64,000 nt of DNA from Bdellovibrionota bacterium (lineage in GTDB: Bacteria; Bdellovibrionota; Bdellovibrionia; Bdellovibrionales; JAEYZS01). Positions 33,979 through 43,168 of the stretch are shown piece by piece; the stretch's first letter is position 1; every line of letters starts with the position of its first letter. The translations under genes and the position numbers were made by a program. Where the stretch lies: positions 62,001-126,000 of the forward strand of contig JAZKEU010000018.1 in assembly GCA_040386775.1 (NCBI GenBank). The letters run 5' to 3'. The notes beneath the pieces were generated by a model. That model was not told the origin of the DNA and made no database searches. It was given only the letters and a program-made list of their open reading frames with translations.

Positions 33979-35952
33979 ATGATTCATTTAAAATCTACTT
34001 ATGCATTTATATTCTTATTGGGGTTAGTGCCTCAAATTTCGTATGCTCAACTTCAATTTGATTTTAAATCCGATCAAAAAATGCATCTGGATCCACATCA
34101 AGAGGTAACTCTAAAAAAATCAGAAAAACCAACTTCACTCAAGAGAGCCGCTCGAATTTTTACTAGGAAAACAGAAGATAAGCAGATTTCTGCCCAACTT
34201 AGTTCTACTCTTAAAAACTTGAGTGAGTTAGGACAGCAGCAAGCAGTTTCATGTTCAGATAAAAAATCCTTTGATTATGCTCTAGGTTTAACAGTCCTTG
34301 GTCGCTATCAGGATTGCCGAAGTTATGCAGAAAAGTGCATGCAAGAATCCGAAATTGAAAACGCAGTCCTCCTGCAGGTTCAAGGAGCGCGTTGCTCTTT
34401 GCTGGATTATCAGTTTTCAAAGGCCAATGATTTCTTTTTATTCAATAAAAATGGTAAAATAGATGATTTGAATTTTAAAATTTTTCTCCATGCATCTATG
34501 GCTCTAGAAACGGAGTACTCAGATCAATTTGATCAAATTATTAGTAATTTAAAAGATTTTTCTGATGCAGATAAAAAAACTGCAAAGGCCATGTTGGAGT
34601 TTTTTGTTATTGGCACGCCAAAATCTGATACTAAGGCTGCGGTTTATAGTTTTATGGACCGGTATGCAGTTAGTTCTTCAGGGTTTCTGCAGCAATATTT
34701 TAAAAGTTTAAGGGTAGCTCTATTAGCAAAAGATTCATTGCATGAAAAAGCATATAGTCACTTGGTGGAAGAAGTTCAAGGTTTAGAGAATCCTCTCGAC
34801 TGGTGGGATTTGGCTTACAATATTACCTATCGACTTTCTACGGGTGGAAATTTCAACTTAGCAAGGGAAGTTTATCTTGCGTTTTATCCTTACTCACATT
34901 CGAGAAGTTTAAAACTTCCTCTGGAACAGAATACATATACATATACAGAAATTTCAGAATCGGCTTGTGCAAAAAACATGTTGAGTGGATCTTTAAAAGA
35001 CGATTTTAATACTAAAATCCAAAATTGGAAAAATGGAACGAGTGATTTAAAAAATTTAATTGCAGATCTTGAAAATGATGCAAATTTAAACTCCTTATCA
35101 GACGCTCAAAGTACTTTGGGGGGATTATATTCAGTGCTGGGAGATGAAAAGAAAGCTCGAGATGCATTTTGGAGAGCCCATCAGTTGTGCCCATTCAATA
35201 ACCGATCTCACTGGGGCCTTACTTTGCTTGAAAGACAATTAAAATATAAATCTTACGCTGATTTTGAAAAAAATGAACAAAGAGTTATTGATGTTATTTC
35301 TAAAATCAATTTTCCAGACTCTATTTATAGATTTATCCCAAATTTGAAATCATTTCCTCAAACATCAATAGAAAGAGTTAAATACGGTATGCGCATTTGG
35401 GCAGACTACGTAGATTATTTTTTAAAAGCGAGTATGAAGGCTTACATTAAACTTCCTTTTGAAAAACTAAGTGAGGTTGCTTCGTTTGAACATTTAAAGG
35501 ATGTGAGAATCGGTCCTCCACTTAACCCAAATCACAAATATGACAATAGATTATGGGATGATGTTCGAGGAAGTGGCGGAAAATTTGTAGCGGCAGACCA
35601 TGATGAAGTCTTTATGGGAGTGCATGGTGATTATAATTTATTAGGTCATGAGATGGCCCATCAATTTCACACCTACGTGTTAGGATATCATCCTGCAATT
35701 GGTGCTTGCATTAAAAAATTGTACAGTGCCGCTTTAGAGAGAAATATATTTGCGGATTCATACGCGAAATCAAATGACCGAGAATATTTTGCTCAAGGCG
35801 TGACCTACTATCTCATTCCGGCAGATATGCCTAGCAGATATGGTCTCAATCAGAGTTGGGCGATCGAAAATGATCCACATTTGCATCAACTTGTTTTATC
35901 AATAGACAATGCAAAAGGGGATTTTTCGAAAATCAAGTGTCCTATTTTATAG
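33979..35952 (+). CDS. exported HExxH metalloprotease with helical repeats
   Basis: 657 residues from ATG 33979 with a signal peptide ending ISYA; TGAGGGG lies upstream and the earlier ATG (33922) would bury the signal. The first 500 residues look like TPR-like helical repeats with several cysteines. Near residue 556 is HEMAHQFHTYVLG, a zinc HExxH site, and about 40 residues on NDREYFAQGVTYY, an E(Y/F)FA-type third-ligand motif of gluzincins such as lethal-factor-like (ATLF) domains. It is probably a secreted or periplasmic protease. Confidence 0.7.
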   Translation: MIHLKSTYAFIFLLGLVPQISYAQLQFDFKSDQKMHLDPHQEVTLKKSEKPTSLKRAARIFTRKTEDKQISAQLSSTLKNLSELGQQQAVSCSDKKSFDYALGLTVLGRYQDCRSYAEKCMQESEIENAVLLQVQGARCSLLDYQFSKANDFFLFNKNGKIDDLNFKIFLHASMALETEYSDQFDQIISNLKDFSDADKKTAKAMLEFFVIGTPKSDTKAAVYSFMDRYAVSSSGFLQQYFKSLRVALLAKDSLHEKAYSHLVEEVQGLENPLDWWDLAYNITYRLSTGGNFNLAREVYLAFYPYSHSRSLKLPLEQNTYTYTEISESACAKNMLSGSLKDDFNTKIQNWKNGTSDLKNLIADLENDANLNSLSDAQSTLGGLYSVLGDEKKARDAFWRAHQLCPFNNRSHWGLTLLERQLKYKSYADFEKNEQRVIDVISKINFPDSIYRFIPNLKSFPQTSIERVKYGMRIWADYVDYFLKASMKAYIKLPFEKLSEVASFEHLKDVRIGPPLNPNHKYDNRLWDDVRGSGGKFVAADHDEVFMGVHGDYNLLGHEMAHQFHTYVLGYHPAIGACIKKLYSAALERNIFADSYAKSNDREYFAQGVTYYLIPADMPSRYGLNQSWAIENDPHLHQLVLSIDNAKGDFSKIKCPIL

Positions 35953-35995
35953 TAGTTTAGAATACTTTGAATGAGTTAGCAAAAGTTCATGATGT

Positions 35996-36355
35996 TTAGT
36001 GTAGATACTTGTGCTCAATAATATTATTGATCTTTTCATCGCGATCTTCTACGCCGCCAGTGAAGGCTTGAAGGACTGAGAGCTGAGATCTCAGATTTTC
36101 TTTAGCCGCTTGAATTGCCTTATAGACATCCAAGTGCTCACTTTCAACAACTAGATTTCCAGCTTCGGTTTCTAGTTGAATCATGACTTTCTTTTTTTGA
36201 GCTTTTTTTGTTTTTTTAATTATTGCGGGGTCTTCCACAATTATGGAAACATTGGAGTTCTGAGGCAAGAGTCCTTCAAGATCCGTAAGCTGCTGATAAA
36301 TGAACGCGCGGATTTCTGGAGAAGTATTTTCTTGGGAGTTGAATGTGTGTTTCAT
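35996..36355 (-). CDS. second S30AE-like protein
   Basis: 119 residues from the ATG at 36355, which has GGAGG 9 nt upstream; the frame stays open 42 codons further up without a ribosome site. The pattern FNSQENTSPEIRAFIYQQLTDLEGLLP, a strand VSIIVED, a basic linker, then LETEAGNLVVESEHLDVYKAIQAAKENLRSQL resembles short HPF/RaiA proteins. Together with the gene at 5211 the genome has at least two. Assignment is moderate. Confidence 0.6.
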   Translation of the reverse strand: MKHTFNSQENTSPEIRAFIYQQLTDLEGLLPQNSNVSIIVEDPAIIKKTKKAQKKKVMIQLETEAGNLVVESEHLDVYKAIQAAKENLRSQLSVLQAFTGGVEDRDEKINNIIEHKYLH

Positions 36356-36494
36356 AATGTAGTGACCTCCGGAGTGGTTAAAAACAGTTAGTCTGTCTTC
36401 AACAATTTGGACCCGACATCGATAATTTGAGCCTAAAGTATAGAAAGTCAATACCCAACCCCTAAGCCAATGAAATAACAAGTTATTTAAACAT

Positions 36495-36585
36495 TCCCCA
36501 AAAGGTACCCCCTAGTTTTCCGTACTGATAGTGCGTCAAAATAACGCAGTTGCGGTACGGAAAACTAGGGGGTACCTTTTGGGGA
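36495..36585. repeat. 31-bp perfect inverted repeat upstream of TrmB-like gene
   Basis: Arms 36495-36525 and 36555-36585 are perfect complements with a 29-nt loop; the loop has its own TGCGT / ACGCA pair. The right arm ends on the A of the ATG at 36585, so the folded RNA would hide the start region completely. It lies between divergent genes. Confidence 0.9.
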
Positions 36586-37163
36586 TGAGAGTGTTTGATA
36601 AAAGTAATATTCCGAAGCCGGTGATGCAGGTTGATTTGCCGACGAATTTTAGCAATCTAGATATTGAGATTGGCTGCGGCGTTGGCTTTCATCCAATTGA
36701 TTATGCGAAAAATAACCCCGAAAGACTTCTGGTTGCGATCGAAAAAACTTCAGAGAAATTTGCTAAGTTTTTGGGAAGGCTGGAAAAACATCCGCAAATC
36801 AAAAATGTAGTTCCAGTTCATACTAATGCCATTTGGTGGGTTGCACACTACGTAAAGCCTCAAAGTGTGGATCGTTATTTCATTCTGTATCCAAACCCTT
36901 ATCCAAAAGATCCGCAAAAAAGATTTTTCGAAATGCCTTTTATGACTTATTTGGTGGAGACATTAAAGCCTGGTGGAATAATTACTCTCGCTACAAATGA
37001 AAAATATTATTTTGATGAGTCCTTAGAAAATGCTCAAAAAATATTCGGTTTGAAAGTAATTGAAAATAGAATCGTCGAAAAATCTGAAAAGCCCCGTACT
37101 CACTTTGAAAAAAAATATTTAGAGCGCGGTGAAACTTGTTACAATTTAGTTTTAAAAAAATGA
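36585..37163 (+). CDS. trmB: TrmB-like tRNA (guanine-N7) methyltransferase
   Basis: 192 residues from ATG 36585; a GTG at 36531 inside the hairpin loop could add 18 residues. SAM motif LDIEIGCGVGFHPIDYA (about 26-42), then FILYPNPYPKDPQKRFF in place of the usual FPDPWPKKRH, and THFEKKYLERGETCYNL at the end as in TrmB. It would make m7G46 in tRNA. The changed PNPYPKD motif and short length mean an atypical subfamily. Confidence 0.75.
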   Translation: MRVFDKSNIPKPVMQVDLPTNFSNLDIEIGCGVGFHPIDYAKNNPERLLVAIEKTSEKFAKFLGRLEKHPQIKNVVPVHTNAIWWVAHYVKPQSVDRYFILYPNPYPKDPQKRFFEMPFMTYLVETLKPGGIITLATNEKYYFDESLENAQKIFGLKVIENRIVEKSEKPRTHFEKKYLERGETCYNLVLKK

Positions 37164-37199
37164 CGAAAAGCTGAGGTAGAAAGCGGAGCCTCTTTTTCG
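37164..37199. terminator. bidirectional terminator between convergent genes
   Basis: CGAAAA-GAGG and CCTC-TTTTTCG arms lie exactly between the trmB stop (37163) and the regulator stop (37202), with A/T runs on both sides. Confidence 0.7.
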
Positions 37200-37201
37200 T
37201 T

Positions 37202-38002
37202 TCATATTATTTTAAAAAAATCAAAAGAATATCCGTACATACATTCTGGCTTTGATTTTGATATTTTATCTACAGATTGCTTATTCATTTCTAATATTAA
37301 ATTTTTAATAATACGAACATCTTCACGCGATAAAGTGACCAATGAAGAATAATGTAAGTCACTTTTTTCTCTTTTTCTTATGGATTCGATTGCAAGAATT
37401 TTAAAATTAGTATGATGAGTGGTAATGAATGGCGAGTCTTTTGGAAGATGTATGACAATGTCATTTTTCACATAGAATTGGTCTCTTACAGATTCAACCA
37501 AACCAAAATCTTGAAGTTTTTTGCATATAGATGAAATTAATTCGGTATCTTGTTTGAGTGCATCTGCGAGAGACTGAATAGACATAGGTTTAATCGTTAG
37601 CATCATATGAACTATTTGGTAGTAAATATTTGAATAGTACTCAGAGCTAAACTCAGTGGCAGAGTTTACTTTTGCCGAAACAGACTTCTCAACACTCACT
37701 TCTTTCTGTAAAATTTTTTCAATTTGCTTCAAAAAATAATTTCTCAACTCATTTGTACCAGCTCTAGAGTATGACACTATCAATATGAAATAATTCGAAG
37801 CCTCTTCACTGTGTCTAAAAAAAGCATTAGCTCTTTGAGCTTGCTCTAAACTTAAATGAGCTTTGCCACTAATAACATGAGAGATAAAGCCAGGCTGGCA
37901 TTCTATCGCAGCTGCCAGGGCAGATTTAGATCCACTCTTGGCTCCAAGCTCATTCAATTTTTCGATAATATATAAACGATAGTCCGTATACTTGAAAACC
38001 AT
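37202..38002 (-). CDS. TIGR02147-family regulator
   Basis: 266 residues. N-terminal TDYRLYIIEKLNELGAKSGSKSALAAAIECQPGFISHVISGKAHLSLEQA is the helix-turn-helix-like part of TIGR02147/DUF4423; the rest is helical with a second wing-like region (about 140-200). This family is expanded in Bdellovibrio and Fibrobacter. It is divergent from a lipoprotein zincin gene. Its start codon lies inside a 14-bp inverted repeat, a likely autoregulatory operator. Confidence 0.85.
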   Translation of the reverse strand: MVFKYTDYRLYIIEKLNELGAKSGSKSALAAAIECQPGFISHVISGKAHLSLEQAQRANAFFRHSEEASNYFILIVSYSRAGTNELRNYFLKQIEKILQKEVSVEKSVSAKVNSATEFSSEYYSNIYYQIVHMMLTIKPMSIQSLADALKQDTELISSICKKLQDFGLVESVRDQFYVKNDIVIHLPKDSPFITTHHTNFKILAIESIRKREKSDLHYSSLVTLSREDVRIIKNLILEMNKQSVDKISKSKPECMYGYSFDFFKII

Positions 38003-38029
38003 ATTTTAATATTACTAAAATATGGTTTT
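37995..38029. promoter_or_regulatory. 14-bp inverted repeat over regulator start, with ACTAAAATA repeats
   Basis: Arms 37995-38008 and 38016-38029 are perfect complements with 7 nt between, and cover the regulator ATG. TTACTAAAATA occurs twice in direct orientation (38012-38022 and about 38035-38045); ACTAAAATA recurs at 39511 before the next exported gene. Candidate operator for the TIGR02147 protein. Confidence 0.55.
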
Positions 38030-38096
38030 ATTTTTTACTAAAATAAAATTGTAAATGCGCTGCATTATCAATATAAGAATCGCTGTGGAGGCATTT

Positions 38097-39428
38097 ATGG
38101 GAGCTAGGCACTTTATCATTCTGACAGTTAGTTTAAGCGTAGCATTATGTACTGGGTGCGTTAAAGCGCGAAATACGAATAGTGGAAATGCACCAACGAG
38201 TGGAAGTATTACTGGTGGCGGAGGATTTGCTGCTACTAATTCTGCAAAAATATTAATAGACGTTGTTCATGAATTAGTTGGTGAAATTGAAATTGCATCC
38301 GATAGGTCTTTTTCGTCTTTGCCGTTAAAATGGGACAAACTAAAACTTATATCTGTGATTTCCAATATCGAATTAAAATATGATTTGACTAAATACAGAG
38401 AAGGAAAAGAACTCTTATTTGATTATGATCAAAAAACAAATAAAATTTTTGCCTTGAGAAGTTATTTTTTAGCTTACGCAAGTGAGTCATATGAGTCGGT
38501 AAGTTATTCTACTAAAAAAGACCTAAAAATAAAAATTCTGCATGAGGTTGCTCACCTTATGTACATGGGTGAGTCAGAGGCTAAAAACTTTGCTATGAGT
38601 ATATACTCCTCTATGCAGAATGAATTCATTGCCTGCTGGGATCAATCTGATGTCTTAAATATTAATCTTAATTCCTATAACTATGGATTCTTGTTCCCTG
38701 TAATTGGTGGATATGGGATTATCTGTGGACCCTTTAATCAATGTGATATCGATCATCTCGCAATGGATGATTCGTATTATTCTAAATATGCAGCCTTATT
38801 TGGTTTTGATAATAGCATAGCTCCGCTCATGAAAGTCATAACTAAAAATGAATATGGCTTTTCAGATAAAAAAATTCAACTTCCGGATAATACGAATAAA
38901 ATTTATAATTCAGTCGCACGGCTTATAAAAAAGAATGGGTCAGAAAAAAATATTCTATGCACATATTTTAACAGAAAAGATAAAAAGAAATTTTTTAAAG
39001 AAGAAAAACGCGTATTTTTGTCTGAAATAAAATCTCTACCTGTAGCGACTTTTCTAAATCTGACTGAAAAGTGTGAAGCGGCATTATCTAAAAAATTCAC
39101 TCCTGAGATGATGAGTTCTGAAAACAAGACGGGTAATATAACCTGTCAGAAAGACCCAACGGATAAGTCGATATTTGAATGCACTTATCGACCAACATTT
39201 AGTCTATATGCCAAATCAAAAAACATGATGTTGGATAGCCAAATACCTGACATTATTTTTGAATCAGATAGCTTTTTTATTAACGAACTATCAAATATTA
39301 AATTGTTACAAAGAAAGCCTCTGTATAGCGACTTAAAACTTATTTCTTATGTAAGTGAAGAGACCTTGCAGGCAGATACACAAGCCTATGCAGACTGTAT
39401 TCTAAACGAATTTAAAATGAAAAATTGA
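38097..39428 (+). CDS. lipoprotein with HExxH motif
   Basis: 443 residues from ATG 38097 (GTGGAGG upstream), lipobox LCTGC. Around residue 149 is ILHEVAHLMYMGESEAKNFA, a HExxH zinc site with a downstream acidic SEAKNFA that could give the third ligand. The rest has about ten cysteines and no known domain. Divergent from a TIGR02147 regulator, which probably controls it. Presumed surface or periplasmic protease. Confidence 0.7.
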   Translation: MGARHFIILTVSLSVALCTGCVKARNTNSGNAPTSGSITGGGGFAATNSAKILIDVVHELVGEIEIASDRSFSSLPLKWDKLKLISVISNIELKYDLTKYREGKELLFDYDQKTNKIFALRSYFLAYASESYESVSYSTKKDLKIKILHEVAHLMYMGESEAKNFAMSIYSSMQNEFIACWDQSDVLNINLNSYNYGFLFPVIGGYGIICGPFNQCDIDHLAMDDSYYSKYAALFGFDNSIAPLMKVITKNEYGFSDKKIQLPDNTNKIYNSVARLIKKNGSEKNILCTYFNRKDKKKFFKEEKRVFLSEIKSLPVATFLNLTEKCEAALSKKFTPEMMSSENKTGNITCQKDPTDKSIFECTYRPTFSLYAKSKNMMLDSQIPDIIFESDSFFINELSNIKLLQRKPLYSDLKLISYVSEETLQADTQAYADCILNEFKMKN

Positions 39429-39548
39429 ATACTAAGTAACCACAAATAAAGGAGGTTTTATTTTAAAGATAGAAAATTGAAACGGTAAATTAAACGAATT
39501 AAGTAAATTAACTAAAATAAATATAACGAATTTAATAAAGGATTACAA

Positions 39549-39947
39549 ATGAAAAAAATAATATATGGATTTACTGCGCTTTTAACCTTAACGGGCCCGA
39601 ACGTTTTTGCAAAGGAAACTTCATTTTCTGAAGGAACCTATGCTTCTTCAGACACACTCTGTGAGCTTCAAATTAGCCATTTGAGTTCAGATTTGGGACT
39701 AGTTTCGCCATCATCAGACTGTGATGAAATTGGAATTAAGGGAGAGACTCACTATCCTCTTAATATATCAAAAAATTCCAGTGGCCACTCATCTAAGCGT
39801 GATGGAATTGAAAAAAGAATTAGATATGAACTTCTCTCTGGAGATCAAATCTTGGTTACATCAACTGTAGTGAAATTAAAGACAGAAGAGGCGCCAGAAA
39901 AAGTTCTTCAGTTTTGGAGAAAAGTTTTTGTAAAAAGAGTTCTATAG
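39549..39947 (+). CDS. small exported protein
   Basis: 132 residues with a signal peptide (about 1-21, cleavage after VFA). Two cysteines in the mature chain (TLCELQ, SDCDEI). An AATAAAGGA ribosome site is present. An ACTAAAATA element like those upstream of the lipoprotein gene lies 30 bp before the start. Family unknown. Confidence 0.65.
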   Translation: MKKIIYGFTALLTLTGPNVFAKETSFSEGTYASSDTLCELQISHLSSDLGLVSPSSDCDEIGIKGETHYPLNISKNSSGHSSKRDGIEKRIRYELLSGDQILVTSTVVKLKTEEAPEKVLQFWRKVFVKRVL

Positions 39948-40118
39948 AGGAAATTTGACAGCGATAAGATATTGAGCTGTCGATCTTTTTCTCAAATAAA
40001 CTATTTTTTTTGAATAAAAAATAACTGTTGTGAAACAGCAATGGTTTCTATTGGCTATTTTTAGATTTTTAAACACAATTTGCCAAATGGTTTGGCAAAA
40101 AACATATGGGGAGTATGT

Positions 40119-40715
40119 ATGTTAAAGTTTTTTTGTATTCTAATGTTATTGGTATCCACTTCAGCTTCAGCCGCAAATGCAGTTGATAAATTGACGTGTA
40201 AGGCAGAGATTTTGAATCTTGCGAACGAGGTTATCGCGGAATCAGAAGCGTACATGAATTTTGAACGTGGAGAGATGCAAGGATTTAATGATTTCGAAAG
40301 TTATCCATTTCCAAAGGATATTCTTGCAACGGGCGCATTGATGTTCGAACAAGGTTTAGCCGTTCAAGCTAAGCTGGGAAATTACGACGTGAAGGTCGCA
40401 CTATATCCATATTTTTCTTTTGCGCAAAAGCGTGAGGCGCTTGATAATGTGGTGGTCCATGCGTCAACTCGTCTGTTTACAGAAGTTTGTCCTACAGGTG
40501 GAAATAAGGATAGCTGTGTATTATGGGGACAGGCATATGCAGTGACTCAAGATCCTTTTGATTCTGGTATATATAAGCCAACAACTTTATCAAATGAGGG
40601 AGTTCCTGTGCTAGATCCTTCTTCACTCAATAGAGAAGGAAGAGTGATGCTGAAAGACCTTTCCGTGCTGGCAACAACTAGGTTCGCTTGTAAGCAAAAA
40701 AATGGAAATCTTTAA
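40119..40715 (+). CDS. small exported protein
   Basis: 198 residues from ATG 40119 (GGGGAG upstream), signal peptide ending ASA. Three to five cysteines (LTCKAE, EVCPTGGNKDSCVLWG, FACKQ). Unknown family. A strong hairpin follows at 40729. Confidence 0.65.
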   Translation: MLKFFCILMLLVSTSASAANAVDKLTCKAEILNLANEVIAESEAYMNFERGEMQGFNDFESYPFPKDILATGALMFEQGLAVQAKLGNYDVKVALYPYFSFAQKREALDNVVVHASTRLFTEVCPTGGNKDSCVLWGQAYAVTQDPFDSGIYKPTTLSNEGVPVLDPSSLNREGRVMLKDLSVLATTRFACKQKNGNL

Positions 40716-40728
40716 CATCTGAGTAGTG

Positions 40729-40760
40729 ACCCTCATTCTAAGAATGAGGGTGTTGTTTTA
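40729..40760 (+). terminator. intrinsic terminator
   Basis: Perfect ACCCTCATTC / GAATGAGGGT 10-bp stem with 3-nt loop followed by GTTGTTTTAG. Confidence 0.75.
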
Positions 40761-40821
40761 GATTGTCACGTAACAGAGCAGATCTTATTTGTGACGACCC
40801 TTCAATAGTTCTCATAAAAAA

Positions 40822-41457
40822 TTAAGAAACGTAGATTTCGATGCGTTCACGGCCTTTGCCGGGATTTACTCTTTTAAGTTTAATGGTTCCCATTTCGCCC
40901 GTGCGCTTGATATGGGTTCCGCCACAAGGAACTTGGGAAAATTCTTTGATTTTCCAATAACGTCTTTCATTGGATTCGTCGCTGAATGCGCTTTCGATTT
41001 CCTGGTTAGAATCGATAATTTTTTGAGCTTCATCTTGAAGATTTGGAATGAGCGGAGTTACGTTCTGATCCCATTGGAAATCAATGCGAGATTTTTCTTG
41101 TGCGATATGAGCCCCAATTTTAATTACTTCTGGAAATTTTTGACAAACAAGCTCTAGCACCACTTCGGCGGCAAAATGAAGGCGCATCAATTTGTATCTG
41201 CGTTCCCAATCAATTAAAACCTTTACGGCATCGCCGGCTTTCAAATTTGGATTTTCTAAAGTATAAAAAATTTGTTTTCCATCTTTCTTGGCTTCTAAAA
41301 CTTTGTAGCCACCAATTGTTCCTGCGTCACTTTCTTGGCCACCAGAGAAAGCATAAAAAATTGTCTCATTCAGGGTGATGATATTGCCATTCACAGATTG
41401 AACAGTTGTATCGAGTTCTGCTTGATAAGGGTCTTTCCAAAATACTTTTGTGGTCAT
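40822..41457 (-). CDS. alaX: alanyl-tRNA editing protein (AlaX)
   Basis: 211 residues from ATG 41457 (MTTKVFWKDPY, the usual AlaX start); an upstream ATG overlaps ung. FYAFSGGQESDAGTIGG and CGGTHIKRTGEMG match the AlaRS editing domain, which hydrolyses Ser- or Gly-tRNA(Ala). The first metal motif reads MRLHFAAEVV, so HxxxH has become HxxxE, a variant that keeps a possible ligand. Gene follows ung closely on the same strand. Confidence 0.88.
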   Translation of the reverse strand: MTTKVFWKDPYQAELDTTVQSVNGNIITLNETIFYAFSGGQESDAGTIGGYKVLEAKKDGKQIFYTLENPNLKAGDAVKVLIDWERRYKLMRLHFAAEVVLELVCQKFPEVIKIGAHIAQEKSRIDFQWDQNVTPLIPNLQDEAQKIIDSNQEIESAFSDESNERRYWKIKEFSQVPCGGTHIKRTGEMGTIKLKRVNPGKGRERIEIYVS

Positions 41458-41477
41458 AGAAGCATTATAATAAATGC

Positions 41478-42170
41478 CTAAGAAATTGTCCAATCTATTG
41501 GATCTAACCCTTTAGATTTGAGATATGCATTGGCCTTAGAAAAATGTTTACAGCCTAAGAACCCGCGGTGTGCGGAGAGTGGTGAAGGATGAACGCTTTC
41601 AAGTACGCAGTGTTTTTTGCGGTCGATGAATTCCCCTTTTTTCTGAGCGTAACTTCCCCAGAGCATAAATACTAAATTTTCTTTTTCACGATTGAGAGAT
41701 TCGATGATTTTATCCGTGAATAATTCCCAACCTTTTTTCTGGTGAGATCCTGCCTTGGCTGCTTCAACAGTGAGAGTTGCATTCAATAATAAAACCCCTT
41801 GCTTTGCCCAAGATGAAAGATCTCCGTGTGCATGTTGTTTTAGGCCTAAGTCATTTTGAATTTCTTTGAAAATATTTTTAAGAGAAGGCGGCGGTGGAAC
41901 TCCGCGCGGTACAGAAAAACTCAATCCCATGGCTTGATTTGGTCCATGGTATGGATCTTGGCCTAGGATCACGACTTTTACGTTATCAAAATCCGTAGTG
42001 TTCAAAGCATTGAAAATCTGCGGACCCGAAGGATAAATGATTTTCTTTTTGGTTTTTTCATTTTTAAGAAATTTTTTGAGTTCAAGCATGTAAGGCTTTT
42101 CGAATTCGCCTTGGAGGTGGGATTTCCAGCTCTCGTTTAGTTTTACATCCTGGACATTGATCTGAGTCAT
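41478..42170 (-). CDS. ung: uracil-DNA glycosylase
   Basis: 230 residues, family 1 [24 protein letters not shown] (water-activating Asp, about 66-86), LLLNATLTV, and [17 protein letters not shown] (about 189-205) are diagnostic. Removes uracil from DNA in base-excision repair. Confidence 0.97.
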   Translation of the reverse strand: MTQINVQDVKLNESWKSHLQGEFEKPYMLELKKFLKNEKTKKKIIYPSGPQIFNALNTTDFDNVKVVILGQDPYHGPNQAMGLSFSVPRGVPPPPSLKNIFKEIQNDLGLKQHAHGDLSSWAKQGVLLLNATLTVEAAKAGSHQKKGWELFTDKIIESLNREKENLVFMLWGSYAQKKGEFIDRKKHCVLESVHPSPLSAHRGFLGCKHFSKANAYLKSKGLDPIDWTIS

Positions 42171-42264
42171 AGGACTGGTTATTGATTTAAAATTGTTCTA
42201 AGTAAAGAAAATTATTAGGTTAAGGACGGTTTTGATAATATAATAATGCCTATGGGGGAGCGTC

Positions 42265-43023
42265 ATGAAATTTTCAACTAGTTTGCTCATCTTAATTTTA
42301 TCGACATCAGTATTTGCACAAGAAGCAGACGTCGAAACCGAAGTTTTAGAAGCGGAAATCCAAGACTACAAAAGCCAAGAGACCGTCGCCGGAGATGAGG
42401 CTAAGGAAGCAAGAAATCGCGAAAAAGAAGCCGAAAAAGCACTCAGCAAAACCAAAATAAAAAAAGAAAACACAGTGGAAATCGCTCGCCAAAAAATCAA
42501 CCAAGCTGTGGATGAAAGAAAGCGTGCCGACGCTGCGAGAGCAAAGGCTGAAAAGCAGCGAAAGCAAACGGAGTTTGAAATCGCAGCCCTTGAAAAAGAC
42601 ATCGAAAAGAATTTAGCCATTGCAGAAAAGGCCGTAGCTGAAACGAAAGTAAAGCAGGACGAACTTGAAGCGGCAAGACAGAAGAAAGCCGATGCATTAG
42701 AAAGAAAGCGCACGGCAGTCGCCTCTAGAACTGAGCACCAGAAAAACGTAGCGAATCTTAAAGCAGAACTTCAGAACGAAAGAAAAGCTGCGGCAGCTGC
42801 CGAAAAGACAGCGGTTGTAGCTGAAAAAAGTTTAAAGGAAACGCAAGCTTGGGCAAAGGCTGAAGAAACAAAGACTCAGAAGTTACTAGCGCAGGTACAA
42901 GCCGCCAAAGAGAAGATGATGGCGCGTAAAGAAAAGGCAGACCTCGCAAATGAAGATGCGCGAGCCCGCATACAGGCAGCCAAGGATGCCCGTCCAAAGA
43001 GAAAAGTTAAAAAGAAGCAATAG
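42265..43023 (+). CDS. exported coiled-coil protein
   Basis: 252 residues. Signal peptide about 1-18 (cleavage after VFA), then almost the entire chain is Lys/Glu/Ala-rich heptads that should make long coiled coils, ending in a basic RPKRKVKKKQ tail. AGGGGG-like site (GGGGGAG) precedes the ATG. Likely a periplasmic structural or spacer protein; no family name fits. Confidence 0.65.
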   Translation: MKFSTSLLILILSTSVFAQEADVETEVLEAEIQDYKSQETVAGDEAKEARNREKEAEKALSKTKIKKENTVEIARQKINQAVDERKRADAARAKAEKQRKQTEFEIAALEKDIEKNLAIAEKAVAETKVKQDELEAARQKKADALERKRTAVASRTEHQKNVANLKAELQNERKAAAAAEKTAVVAEKSLKETQAWAKAEETKTQKLLAQVQAAKEKMMARKEKADLANEDARARIQAAKDARPKRKVKKKQ

Positions 43024-43168
43024 ACAGAATAAAGGTATTTTAATAAAGTGTACTCAATGGTTTAAAGAGTTACAATTTTGATTCTTTAAGCCCAAAAAAG
43101 CCGCAAGGCCATAACTTAACCAATTTTAAAAGTCTCATGAGGATTCTTAAAGTTAGAAAGAGGTAAAT

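Noticed and set aside
42346-42997. Several long antisense frames in the coiled-coil gene
   Set aside because: They mirror the Lys/Glu/Ala-rich repeats of the real gene, which has a signal peptide and ribosome site.
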